Positions 23,366-29,438 of a DNA stretch of 32,989 bases are shown here, piece after piece (the stretch's first letter is position 1; every line of letters begins with the position of its first letter). The translations under genes and the position numbers were made by a program. Under the pieces are notes generated by a model that worked only from the letters and a program-made list of their open reading frames with translations, was not told where the DNA came from and searched no databases. Origin of the DNA: a virus; IMG/VR virus record IMGVR_UViG_3300025887_000083, positions 1 through 32,989 of that record, one strand, 5' to 3'.

Positions 23366-24024
23366 TACTTGACCTTGTTTAATACGTTAATAATTCGTTT
23401 GTATTCCTTCTCGTTTTCTTCCATAATAACCTGCTCAATCGCTTCAATGTCCTCTGGCTTCAATCTATCTCTAACAGCCTCAAACTTCTTTTCGATAGCT
23501 TCCTTTAGGTTATCTTCTGAAACAACTGTAACAGCTCTAAAATCTTCTTTGTTGTAAATATCCGCAGCCACTCCAATTTCAGCAGCGCACTTTTTTAAAC
23601 AATCGGTTGCAGCAGCCTTCATATCGTTACCAACGCTCAAAGGGATATTAGTTTTTACTTTCTTGCCGTCTATCCAATCGTTCTTAAACATTATGTCCTT
23701 ATTTCCGTATTGCATTTTAACAATCGTTCTACCGTTTGAATTGCAAGTTAAGCGACCTTTTACGACAACTTCACCAGCTTCGATCAAAATTTTTTCGTCC
23801 ACAATCTCGAAGGACCAATCCCAACCAAAGATTAAGTTTAGGCATTTCTTAACGTAGCCGCCCGTTACATATTCCCAAGTTCCGCCCCCTTTCGCTGGCC
23901 TTGTTTTAACGTAATTCTTAGGTGTTGCAGAAAGTAGTATCTGCATTTGCCCTTGATTCAAGCTGTTGTTTTCAACCTTACTTAAATCTTTCTCGCTTAC
24001 TAAAGCTAAATCTCCTTTGCTCAT
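23365..24024 (-). CDS. Rad52-like single-strand annealing protein
   Basis: I choose the ATG at 24024 (MSKGDLALVSEKDLSK, 219 aa); the open frame before it overlaps the upstream gene, whereas ATAGAGATATG precedes this one. The core from ~30 to 155 matches phage Rad52/Sak-type annealing proteins: RPAKGGGTWEYVTGGYVKKC, FGWDWSFEI, and DMKAAATDCLKKCAAEIGVA (catalogued parts of one helix). These proteins anneal single strands during phage recombination. The C-terminal ~60 residues are a charged helix. The exonuclease partner follows with a one-base overlap. Confidence 0.87.
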   Translation of the reverse strand: MSKGDLALVSEKDLSKVENNSLNQGQMQILLSATPKNYVKTRPAKGGGTWEYVTGGYVKKCLNLIFGWDWSFEIVDEKILIEAGEVVVKGRLTCNSNGRTIVKMQYGNKDIMFKNDWIDGKKVKTNIPLSVGNDMKAAATDCLKKCAAEIGVAADIYNKEDFRAVTVVSEDNLKEAIEKKFEAVRDRLKPEDIEAIEQVIMEENEKEYKRIINVLNKVK

Positions 24025-24028
24025 ATCT

Positions 24029-24325
24029 CTATTTTTGAATATTGTTTTTAACGTGGTGACAAATGTCAATCAATAGTTTAACCCCCCAAAATGGATCTTT
24101 ATTTTCCTTCTGTTGAATTACTCTACCATTCCAAATAGCGTGAAGGTGTGCTACTTGTTTAGGTGTTAAATCGGGGTACATTTCCCGAATTTCTGAAATG
24201 TAAGCGAACCTTTTAGGCATTCCGCTTTTTGCTTGTAGAAGTTTTAACTTCCATTCATTTGGGTTTATTGTTTTGTCTGTATTTATAGACAGTTTTACCC
24301 TTCCATTAAATGCTTTAAATTCCAT
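24029..24325 (-). CDS. Hypothetical early protein, 98 aa (possible DNA-binding)
   Basis: A 98-aa protein beginning MEFKAFNGRVKLSINTDKTI. Its second half contains MYPDLTPKQVAHLHAIWNGR, which reads like a helix-turn-helix, and ends in a helix with IDICHHVKNNIQK. It starts at the base where the 85-aa gene stops and its TAG lies 4 bp before the annealing-protein ATG. A DNA-binding or recombination accessory role is possible from location. No family recognised. Confidence 0.65.
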   Translation of the reverse strand: MEFKAFNGRVKLSINTDKTINPNEWKLKLLQAKSGMPKRFAYISEIREMYPDLTPKQVAHLHAIWNGRVIQQKENKDPFWGVKLLIDICHHVKNNIQK

Positions 24326-24582
24326 TATATTAATCTAAAATCTGAATAATTAAATTGAACATTCTTCAACTGTCCTAGCAAATGAAACACGCAAGTAAAT
24401 GTAGCGTCGTTAAACTGGACTATTTGACAAGTCATTGAACCGTCAATAGCTGTTAAAGTATTGTTCTTTCCTACCTCAAAAATATTGTAACCCATTTGAG
24501 TAATTGATTTGACGTTTATAATTTGAACGCCTATCTCTTTAAGGTCTTGTTCTTGGATTGTTTTTTCCTCTGTTAATTGCAT
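24325..24582 (-). CDS. First gene of the leftward early operon, 85 aa, unknown
   Basis: An 85-aa protein (MQLTEEKTIQEQDLKEIGVQ...) with a charged helical start and a beta-rich remainder ending KNVQFNYSDFRLI. It is the first gene behind the leftward promoter, with a short leader and ACAGAGAAATG at the start. No helix-turn-helix is evident, so I do not call it a repressor. It heads an operon that continues into the recombination genes. Confidence 0.65.
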   Translation of the reverse strand: MQLTEEKTIQEQDLKEIGVQIINVKSITQMGYNIFEVGKNNTLTAIDGSMTCQIVQFNDATFTCVFHLLGQLKNVQFNYSDFRLI

Positions 24583-24603
24583 TTCTCTGTTTTAAATTCT
24601 TGA

Positions 24604-24634
24604 CAAATATAATCAAACTTTTGATTTGTACAAA
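24604..24634 (-). promoter_or_regulatory. Leftward early promoter
   Basis: Minus-strand TTTG (24634-24631), a 19-bp spacer and TATATTTG (24611-24604): a full Bacteroidota promoter match, 21 bp before the ATG at 24582. The -33 box is the end of the first TTTGTACAAA palindrome. Confidence 0.75.
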
Positions 24635-24646
24635 TGTTTGTACAAA
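24625..24646. promoter_or_regulatory. Twin palindromic operator between divergent promoters
   Basis: TTTGTACAAA, a perfect 10-bp palindrome, occurs at 24625-24634 and 24637-24646, 12 bp apart centre to centre, close to one helical turn. The first copy holds the -33 box of the leftward promoter and the second that of the rightward promoter, so one bound regulator could control both directions. No regulator is identified. Confidence 0.7.
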
Positions 24647-24666
24647 GTAATTAATTACTATATTTG
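24637..24666 (+). promoter_or_regulatory. Rightward promoter of the plus-strand block
   Basis: TTTG (24637-24640), an 18-bp spacer and TATATTTG (24659-24666), 18 bp before the ATG at 24685. It is the only convincing plus-strand promoter I find and would drive the whole block to ~26860. Confidence 0.75.
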
Positions 24667-24684
24667 TCGAACAAAACAGATAAA

Positions 24685-24981
24685 ATGAAAACAGAACAAA
24701 GAGAATTTGAAGTAAAATTAACCCCAGCAAATGAGTTAATACTTGATAGGTGGGATAAAGACTGGCGCGATCTTCACGAATTACAAGGAAATAAAAATAC
24801 TCTATTGCTGGATATTTCAGTTGAGGAAAATTTCGGAAGTGATTACGGTACTATTGACGAATACGGAAGGTGTGAAAGTATTAAAGTGTTAAATCATACA
24901 GCGTATTTTGACCAAGAAGGAAACGAACTAGAAAGCGAAATGATTGATATATTAGATTTGCCTTGTGGTTTTATTGGCTAA
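24685..24981 (+). CDS. Highly acidic 98-aa protein, first gene of the plus-strand block
   Basis: I choose the ATG at 24685 (MKTEQREFEVKLTPANELIL); an upstream TTG in frame lies inside the -7 box. The protein has 23 Asp/Glu against 9 Lys/Arg, spread along its length, with phrases DRWDKDWRDLHEL and GNELESEMIDILDLPCGF. No family recognised. Such strong acidity is typical of DNA-mimic inhibitors of restriction or repair, but that is only a compositional hint. Its stop codon lies within the start of the first hairpin element (GGCTAACG). Confidence 0.7.
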   Translation: MKTEQREFEVKLTPANELILDRWDKDWRDLHELQGNKNTLLLDISVEENFGSDYGTIDEYGRCESIKVLNHTAYFDQEGNELESEMIDILDLPCGFIG

Positions 24982-25043
24982 CGTCTCTTGTAAGATTTCG
25001 TTTTTGCCTTTTTCGGCAAATATGAATTTTACACATTGTTACC
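24976..25043. repeat. Cassette-boundary hairpin element 1
   Basis: Left arm starts GGCTAACGTCTCTTGTAAG and right arm ends TTTTACACATTGTTACC. The inner stem TTTGCC / GGCAAA (25003-25020) is perfect around a TTTTTC loop, and the outer arms pair imperfectly, with TAAC facing GTTA. There is no U-tract after it in either useful direction, so it is not a normal terminator. It resembles elements 2 and 3. Confidence 0.55.
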
Positions 25044-25079
25044 TGACTGGTGCGATTTATAATAACAAAACTTTGAATA

Positions 25080-25688
25080 ATGAACGACTTTAGTTTTAAT
25101 AATTTTTTTGAGCGTAGGCGAATTAGTAATGCACGATCTAAAATAGACTACAATACAGAACTTTATACCCAAAATGATAATGCGGAATTTGGAAAGTTAG
25201 ATATGCTTGTTACCGATGAATTAATAAGCCTATGTAAAAACTCAAAACACATAATAATTTACGGACACGCTAAAAGTGGAAAAGTTATTTTAGGTAGGTT
25301 ACTTTCTGAAAAAATTGGCTGTGATTTAATTGTTTCTGACGATTATATGTATTTAGGATGGTCTGACAATATGTATCATATAAAAGAATTATTACAATCG
25401 AAACATAAAGATCAACAAATAATTTTTGAAGGTGTACAAACTTGTAGATTATTGCGTAAGGGTGTTCAATTAAATGATTACTATCCGGAATTAGTAATAC
25501 ACGTTACTTGTAACTACAAAAGTATTGAGCAATGTTACTGGAATGATAACGAGCAACACAAATTAAAAGGTGGTAAAGTAAAAAGGTTTAATGAAAAAAT
25601 ACTTGATAAAATATTTTACGAGTGGTGGGATATGCTTCCAAAAGAAAAACGACCTAAAATTATAAATATAGACACAAGTTTTATTTAA
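25080..25688 (+). CDS. P-loop protein, possible small-molecule or nucleotide kinase
   Basis: A 202-aa protein. After a basic N-terminal ~45 residues comes a P-loop fold: HIIIYGHAKSGKVILGRLL, with the Walker A sequence GHAKSGKV at 62-69. The usual final Ser/Thr of GxxxxGK[ST] is Val69, so phosphate binding may be altered. VSDDYMYLGW follows, with D87/D88 where kinases have an acidic residue, then IIFEGVQ near 115 and a C-terminal helix ending KIINIDTSFI. It is oriented opposite to most of the genome. Confidence 0.7.
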   Translation: MNDFSFNNFFERRRISNARSKIDYNTELYTQNDNAEFGKLDMLVTDELISLCKNSKHIIIYGHAKSGKVILGRLLSEKIGCDLIVSDDYMYLGWSDNMYHIKELLQSKHKDQQIIFEGVQTCRLLRKGVQLNDYYPELVIHVTCNYKSIEQCYWNDNEQHKLKGGKVKRFNEKILDKIFYEWWDMLPKEKRPKIINIDTSFI

Positions 25689-25750
25689 AGTAAAAAAGAT
25701 TTACCAAGATGGTTGAAATTAGCAATAGTAATTTACGAAAAATTAAAATA

Positions 25751-25942
25751 ATGGATAAATACACACTTTACTACACAACGGAAATGATAAGATATTCTGA
25801 AATGATAAAAAATAGCACAGGAATTTCTAAAACTGAAAAAATTAACCTAATTGATAGTATGATCAATCATTTAAAAAAGGGAAGGGAAAAAGTTGTTAAA
25901 ACGGATGATAAGCACGAAACTTCAAGTTTAGCACAAGTTTAA
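25751..25942 (+). CDS. Small helical protein in the plus-strand block, 63 aa
   Basis: I choose the ATG at 25751 (MDKYTLYYTTEMIRYSEMIK), giving 63 aa; an in-frame ATG at 25709 would add 14 residues. The protein is helical and basic, ending KHETSSLAQV. No family recognised. It lies behind the P-loop gene in the same unit, with no hairpin element between them, and its stop is 9 bp before element 2. Confidence 0.55.
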   Translation: MDKYTLYYTTEMIRYSEMIKNSTGISKTEKINLIDSMINHLKKGREKVVKTDDKHETSSLAQV

Positions 25943-25951
25943 GCACTTGTA

Positions 25952-26008
25952 GGTAACGCTGAGTATATGGCAGTATGGCGTAGCCTATGTGCTATATACA
26001 ATGTTGGC
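25952..26008. repeat. Cassette-boundary hairpin element 2
   Basis: Left arm GGTAACGCTGAGTATATGGC and right arm GCTATATACAATGTTGGC pair imperfectly (TATATGGCA against TGCTATATA is the clearest run), with an inner ATGGC / GCC(T)AT stem around a GTA loop. It begins 9 bp after the stop of the 63-aa gene and ends 27 bp before the next ATG. TAAC and GTTG/GTTA at the outer ends recall the AAC / GTT ends of integron attC sites, though the seven-base boxes do not match fully. Confidence 0.6.
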
Positions 26009-26035
26009 AACAGTACGGATTTAAAAAGATAAATT

Positions 26036-26806
26036 ATGATAAAAGTAAATAGCATTTCAGGCGGTAAAACATCAGCATTTATGGCACTAAACTATCCTGC
26101 GGATATAGAACTTTTTGCACTTGTATGTATCGAAGCTGAATATTGCAAACCAAAAGATAAATCAATAGTGAAGTACGTTTCTGATAAGATAGGGCGTGAT
26201 TTTGTAGCAACTGCTGAAAGTGATAAAACCTTATATGTAGTTCGTGATTTAGAGCAACTATTAGGTAGGGAAATTAAATGGGTAGTTGGTGATACGTTTG
26301 AACAAATTACTAAGCGTAAAAATGGCTATTTCTTGCCAAACATATTTAATAGAATGTGTACTACTGAAATGAAAATGAAGCCTATTTTTGATTATTGCCA
26401 AAAAGAAGTTGGTGAGATTGTAGAAATGCAAGTTGGTTTTAGATATGATGAAAAAGAACGTGGCGAAAGAAATAAGACTAATACCAAATTTAAAACGATT
26501 GTAGGGCAAAGCGAAAATGGTAGAAATAAATGGGATGAAATTGAATGGAGAACATTGGCTTTTCCTTTGATAGAAAATAAACAAAGCCATTTTGAAGTTT
26601 ACAAGTGGTCACAAAGTAGCGGAATAAATTTCCCTGCTGATTCTAATTGTGTTGGATGTTTTCACAAACCTTTTCAGCAGTTGCGTAAAAACTGGGATAA
26701 TGAGCCACAGAAGATGAGATGGTTTGCGGAAATGGAAAAGAAAGCAAAAGCACAATGGAAGAAAGAAATGAGTTATGCAAGTACAAAAAAAATTGGATTG
26801 CAATAA
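26036..26806 (+). CDS. PP-loop (PAPS reductase-like) protein, C-terminus cut by in-frame TAA
   Basis: A 256-aa adenine-nucleotide alpha-hydrolase-fold protein. The PP-loop SGGKTS is at residues 8-13 (MIKVNSISGGKTSAFM), followed by RMCTTEMKMKPIFDY around 106-120 and a cysteine pair in NCVGCFHKPF (C205, C208, H210). Phage relatives are annotated as PAPS reductases, but their substrate is generally unknown; roles in sulfur or DNA/RNA modification are proposed for the fold. After the TAA the same frame continues for 17 codons, DFFFGTGSGCQAGFCTD, then TAG at 26858-26860. That looks like the true conserved C-terminus with a second cysteine pair. Confidence 0.85.
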   Translation: MIKVNSISGGKTSAFMALNYPADIELFALVCIEAEYCKPKDKSIVKYVSDKIGRDFVATAESDKTLYVVRDLEQLLGREIKWVVGDTFEQITKRKNGYFLPNIFNRMCTTEMKMKPIFDYCQKEVGEIVEMQVGFRYDEKERGERNKTNTKFKTIVGQSENGRNKWDEIEWRTLAFPLIENKQSHFEVYKWSQSSGINFPADSNCVGCFHKPFQQLRKNWDNEPQKMRWFAEMEKKAKAQWKKEMSYASTKKIGLQ

Positions 26807-26867
26807 GATTTCTTCTTTGGTACTGGTAGCGGATGTCAGGCTGGGTTCTGTACAGATTAGTATTAAT

Positions 26868-26891
26868 GCTAACGCATTGTGTATGGCATCG
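26868..26891. repeat. Cassette-boundary element 3, half copy
   Basis: TAACGCATTGTGTATGGCA (26870-26888) matches the left arm of element 2 (TAACGCTGAGTATATGGCA) and starts 9 bp after the TAG at 26858-26860. No right arm follows before the lysis genes, so the element appears truncated at the junction. Nothing else is seen in 26892-26906. Confidence 0.5.
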
Positions 26892-26906
26892 TTTTAATGT
26901 GCGAAA

Positions 26907-27281
26907 TCACTTTTGAATGTAAATTAACCCTCCTAAAATTGCAGCCGCTGAACCAAATGAAATGCAGCCAATTTTTAAAAGTTTATTACCTCGTTTTAAC
27001 CGGTTGATTGATTTGTCTTTTGATTGGATTAGTTCCCGGTAGTAAACTTCTTTTTCTTGGTGGATTACTTCTTTTTCCTTAAACCTAAATAAAGCCTCGT
27101 TTTGCGCCTTAATAGCTTGGTCTTGTTGTTCTATCCTTTGCGCTCGGTTTAATAGCATAGAATCGCAATAAATAGCCTTAATTTGCGACTTTCTTATTGA
27201 CTTTAGTTCGTCAATTGTGAATTGCCCTTTTAATGATATTGATAAGGCTGTCAGAATTACTAATAGTATCGACGTTTTCAT
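26907..27281 (-). CDS. Spanin-like lysis protein, 124 aa
   Basis: I choose the ATG at 27281 (MKTSILLVILTALSISLKGQ): it begins an obvious signal peptide, while the open frame upstream lies inside the neighbouring gene. After the signal comes a long helix (~25-100) suited to span the periplasm and then a C-terminal hydrophobic segment (IGCISFGSAAAILGGLIYI). No lipobox cysteine is visible. The arrangement resembles a spanin, which fuses inner and outer membranes at the end of lysis. It overlaps the upstream membrane-anchored gene by 71 bp in another frame, as Rz1 does with Rz. Confidence 0.6.
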   Translation of the reverse strand: MKTSILLVILTALSISLKGQFTIDELKSIRKSQIKAIYCDSMLLNRAQRIEQQDQAIKAQNEALFRFKEKEVIHQEKEVYYRELIQSKDKSINRLKRGNKLLKIGCISFGSAAAILGGLIYIQK

Positions 27282-27534
27282 ATTGCTTTTGAATATTTTT
27301 TTCCAGTTCAAAGTAAATAGTGTCAATCTTTTGACCTTCCAAACTTAACGAATCTACAAACAAGGCTAGAGAATCGATCTTTTGTTGCTTTAAATCTAGC
27401 AAAGAATCATATTTAATAGTATCTACTTCTTCTATTTTGTTCGGGTTAGTGGTTGCGTAGTATAGAAGGAAAAGCAAACCAATTGAAAGACCGATTAAAA
27501 AAGATAGTACTTGATTATTCACTTTGCTCTCCAT
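27211..27534 (-). CDS. Membrane-anchored spanin-like protein, 107 aa
   Basis: A 107-aa protein with an N-terminal transmembrane helix (VLSFLIGLSIGLLFLLYYAT) and a periplasmic Asp/Leu-rich coiled coil (KYDSLLDLKQQKIDSLALFV). This is the usual build of an inner-membrane spanin (Rz-like). It overlaps the end of the DUF5675-like gene by 20 bp, and its own 3' end overlaps the 124-aa gene. The lysis role is inferred from build, overlap and neighbours. Confidence 0.62.
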   Translation of the reverse strand: MESKVNNQVLSFLIGLSIGLLFLLYYATTNPNKIEEVDTIKYDSLLDLKQQKIDSLALFVDSLSLEGQKIDTIYFELEKNIQKQYENVDTISNSDSLINIIKRAIHN

Positions 27535-27958
27535 TGGTTACAAATAAATGAATGTTCTCGCCTTTTGAAATAGCTTCTTTAATCTTAGCTGTTAAGGGCT
27601 TTTCCATTGTCCCTTGAATAGTATCGGCGTTTAACCTATTCTCAGCTACCAACGGGCAACCGTGCGTATTAGAATGGTTGTTCCCACCATGAAATCGAAC
27701 GCCTTTAAATTGTATTCCATTGCAGTTAATGGTCCATTTACCGTCAGTAGATAGGATAGGCATTTCTCGCTTAAACCTTGAACTCATAGTTACGTCAACT
27801 AGATATTCACCTTCTGGAATTGCTGTTTCGCCTTTTACTTTTATACCATAAGGTCGAACGGTATCTTCTAAAGTTTCACAAAAATAAACCCCGTCAATGT
27901 AGAGCTTTCCTAGTGTTGTTCTTGCGGTGTAGCTGTCTCGTTTTAGTTCAATTTTCAT
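27515..27958 (-). CDS. DUF5675-like protein, candidate endolysin
   Basis: A 147-aa protein with the hallmarks of the DUF5675 family: GKLYIDGVYFCETLEDTVRP (residues ~17-36), GETAIPEGEY near 43-52, SSRFKREMPIL near 59-69, and the HGG...H...HGC cluster (H90, H95, H99, C101). The His/Cys cluster looks like an L,D-transpeptidase or peptidase type active site, and the family is common in lysis modules of Bacteroidota phages. Its activity is not established by the sequence alone. It overlaps genes on both sides. Confidence 0.75.
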   Translation of the reverse strand: MKIELKRDSYTARTTLGKLYIDGVYFCETLEDTVRPYGIKVKGETAIPEGEYLVDVTMSSRFKREMPILSTDGKWTINCNGIQFKGVRFHGGNNHSNTHGCPLVAENRLNADTIQGTMEKPLTAKIKEAISKGENIHLFVTNGEQSE

Positions 27959-28286
27959 AACTTTTATTTTCGATTTGCCTATCTAGTTTTGTGTCAATTC
28001 GATCAAGTCGTTGATTCATTAATTCAATTTTTACAGAAAGTTCTGAAAGTAATTTAATAGATTCAATTCTGGACGGTTCGCTTTCAGATTTGTAGGCTTC
28101 GACTGACTCCAACCTATGCTCTAATTTTTGAACTTTTGTAACTGTTGGTAGTTGTTTATTCAGCTTCTTTATTTCGTTAGAATTGGTGATAATTTGGCCA
28201 TTCAGTCCAGACGTAAATACAAAGAATGTGAATGCACCTCCAAGAAGTGTAAAGAAAAAACTATAAGCCCAATTAATATTTTTCAC
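27948..28286 (-). CDS. Single-pass membrane protein with coiled coil, lysis module
   Basis: A 112-aa protein starting at GTG (28286), which shares a base with the TAG of the previous gene (TAGTG). An N-terminal transmembrane helix (YSFFFTLLGGAFTFFVFTSG) is followed by a coiled coil (~38-108) such as KLEHRLESVEAYKSE and RLDRIDTKLDRQIE. It could be a holin accessory, antiholin or membrane anchor. It lies between the holin candidate and the endolysin candidate, overlapping the latter by 11 bp. Confidence 0.65.
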   Translation of the reverse strand: MKNINWAYSFFFTLLGGAFTFFVFTSGLNGQIITNSNEIKKLNKQLPTVTKVQKLEHRLESVEAYKSESEPSRIESIKLLSELSVKIELMNQRLDRIDTKLDRQIENKSYEN

Positions 28287-28651
28287 TATTCAAATTTTTC
28301 AGGTTTAATAATTCCCGTTTTTCTGCCAATCCAATCGACCAATATCGAAAATACACCCGTCAAAGTGTAGCCGCTTACCTCCAACGTTAAATCTCCCTCG
28401 CCTGCTTTATTTAAAGCCCATTGCGTTATTTCTTCATTGTTTACACCGCTATGAATGAGAGTAACGAAAATCGCGCTAAACGTAAAGCCGATAATCATAT
28501 TATTCCAACGCTTAGAAATCCAACGGTTAAAACTAACTTTAAACCCGTTAGGCTTTTTTCCGTAGTAGTATTCGTGGTTTTGATAATGTATAAATTCTGA
28601 GGCAATTACACCAACGAAAATAACAACAGCGTAAATAAGTAGTTCTTTCAT
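28286..28651 (-). CDS. Holin candidate, 121 aa
   Basis: A 121-aa protein with an N-terminal transmembrane helix (LLIYAVVIFVGVIASEFI), a basic loop, a second helix (MIIGFTFSAIFVTLIHSG) and a third, weaker hydrophobic segment (TLTGVFSILVDWIG). Multi-pass membrane proteins of this size directly before an endolysin are usually holins or related membrane factors. The start has a purine-rich AGGGAG about 6 nt upstream, one of the better ribosome sites in the window. The call is from topology and place. Confidence 0.62.
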   Translation of the reverse strand: MKELLIYAVVIFVGVIASEFIHYQNHEYYYGKKPNGFKVSFNRWISKRWNNMIIGFTFSAIFVTLIHSGVNNEEITQWALNKAGEGDLTLEVSGYTLTGVFSILVDWIGRKTGIIKPEKFE

Positions 28652-28652
28652 T

Positions 28653-29438
28653 TTATCTCCCTGCTGAAATTACATTAGCATTAAAAGTAGTTATTGCGTC
28701 AAAAAAGTCTTGCGCCTCATTTGATGTTAAACCTTCATGAATTGCACAAAACCTATACCTTCTATTTGAAAAGAAAGCCGGGTTTGTACCGTTGTTTCTG
28801 CAGAAAATATACAGCGGATCCGAATTAAAGGACCAGGCACCTAAATTATTTTTACTGCCTTCTGTTGACCCGTTTAAATAAGCCTCCATGTCATTTTGTG
28901 CGCGCCTTACCATCGTTCGTACACCCAACGCATAAGCCGTACCGCTAACAGAAGCGCCTAAGGAACCTAATATATAGGTATAACTAGGATTTACCATCGA
29001 TAAATGAATGTAAGAATTTGAACCGAAATCAACCCCACCGCCCGAATTTGTGGCAATATCTAAAGTTATTCCAAAATTATTTTCGCTCGCTCCAGATGCA
29101 TTAGGTATAAAATTAGTGCTTCCATAGATATTGGAACCATTTCCTGTTATTCCCAAAGACGAAAAAATAGGTGAGTTCACCCAAGTAATATCATAAACAG
29201 AAGGGTTGACGGCATTAATTGACGCGGCTGCTAAACTTGTTGGGCTAATTGGATAAAGCGCAAAGAATTTTGAATAGATATTAGAATTGTTTGTCGTACT
29301 TCCTGTTCCTTTTAAGTCTAAAAATAGTTGATTAATTGCTGCAATTTCGGTTGCGTCGGTAATTGAACCAGCTGTAATGTATGCTTGTGCGTCTGGGTCA
29401 AAAGGGGGTGTTCCTGATTCTATTCTAATATATTTCAT
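28653..29438 (-). CDS. Tail-tip or fibre protein, lectin-like C-terminus
   Basis: A 261-aa protein beginning MKYIRIESGTPPFDPDAQAY. The centre is Ser/Asn/Gly-rich beta sequence. The C-terminal part (PLYIFCRNNGTNPAFFSNRR, then YRFCAIHEGLTSNEAQDFFD) has the look of concanavalin-like or fibre-tip domains common in flavophage tail loci. It is the last gene before the lysis module, a typical site of receptor-binding proteins. Its ATG shares a base with the stop of the 292-aa gene (TAATG). Confidence 0.65.
   Translation of the reverse strand: MKYIRIESGTPPFDPDAQAYITAGSITDATEIAAINQLFLDLKGTGSTTNNSNIYSKFFALYPISPTSLAAASINAVNPSVYDITWVNSPIFSSLGITGNGSNIYGSTNFIPNASGASENNFGITLDIATNSGGGVDFGSNSYIHLSMVNPSYTYILGSLGASVSGTAYALGVRTMVRRAQNDMEAYLNGSTEGSKNNLGAWSFNSDPLYIFCRNNGTNPAFFSNRRYRFCAIHEGLTSNEAQDFFDAITTFNANVISAGR

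Noticed and set aside
24664-24684. TTG start extending the 98-aa plus-strand protein
   Set aside because: The codon lies inside the -7 box; the ATG at 24685 has a proper leader.
24539-24730. 63-aa minus-strand frame across the divergent promoter
   Set aside because: It runs through both promoters and into two real genes and has low-complexity composition; a shadow.
25003-25020. Rho-independent terminator after the 98-aa gene
   Set aside because: The perfect inner stem has no U-tract on the plus strand, and it forms part of a larger imperfect hairpin shared with element 2.
26261-26803. Minus-strand frames opposite the PP-loop gene
   Set aside because: The plus-strand frame carries clear PP-loop and cysteine motifs; the antisense frames are Phe/Ile-rich shadows.
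21363-26860. Reassignment of TAA to a sense codon
   Set aside because: TAA is the ordinary stop at many tight junctions (for example TAATG overlaps at 1466, 19913, 29438 and 30316), so a global code change is not supported; the two internal TAA codons need a local explanation.
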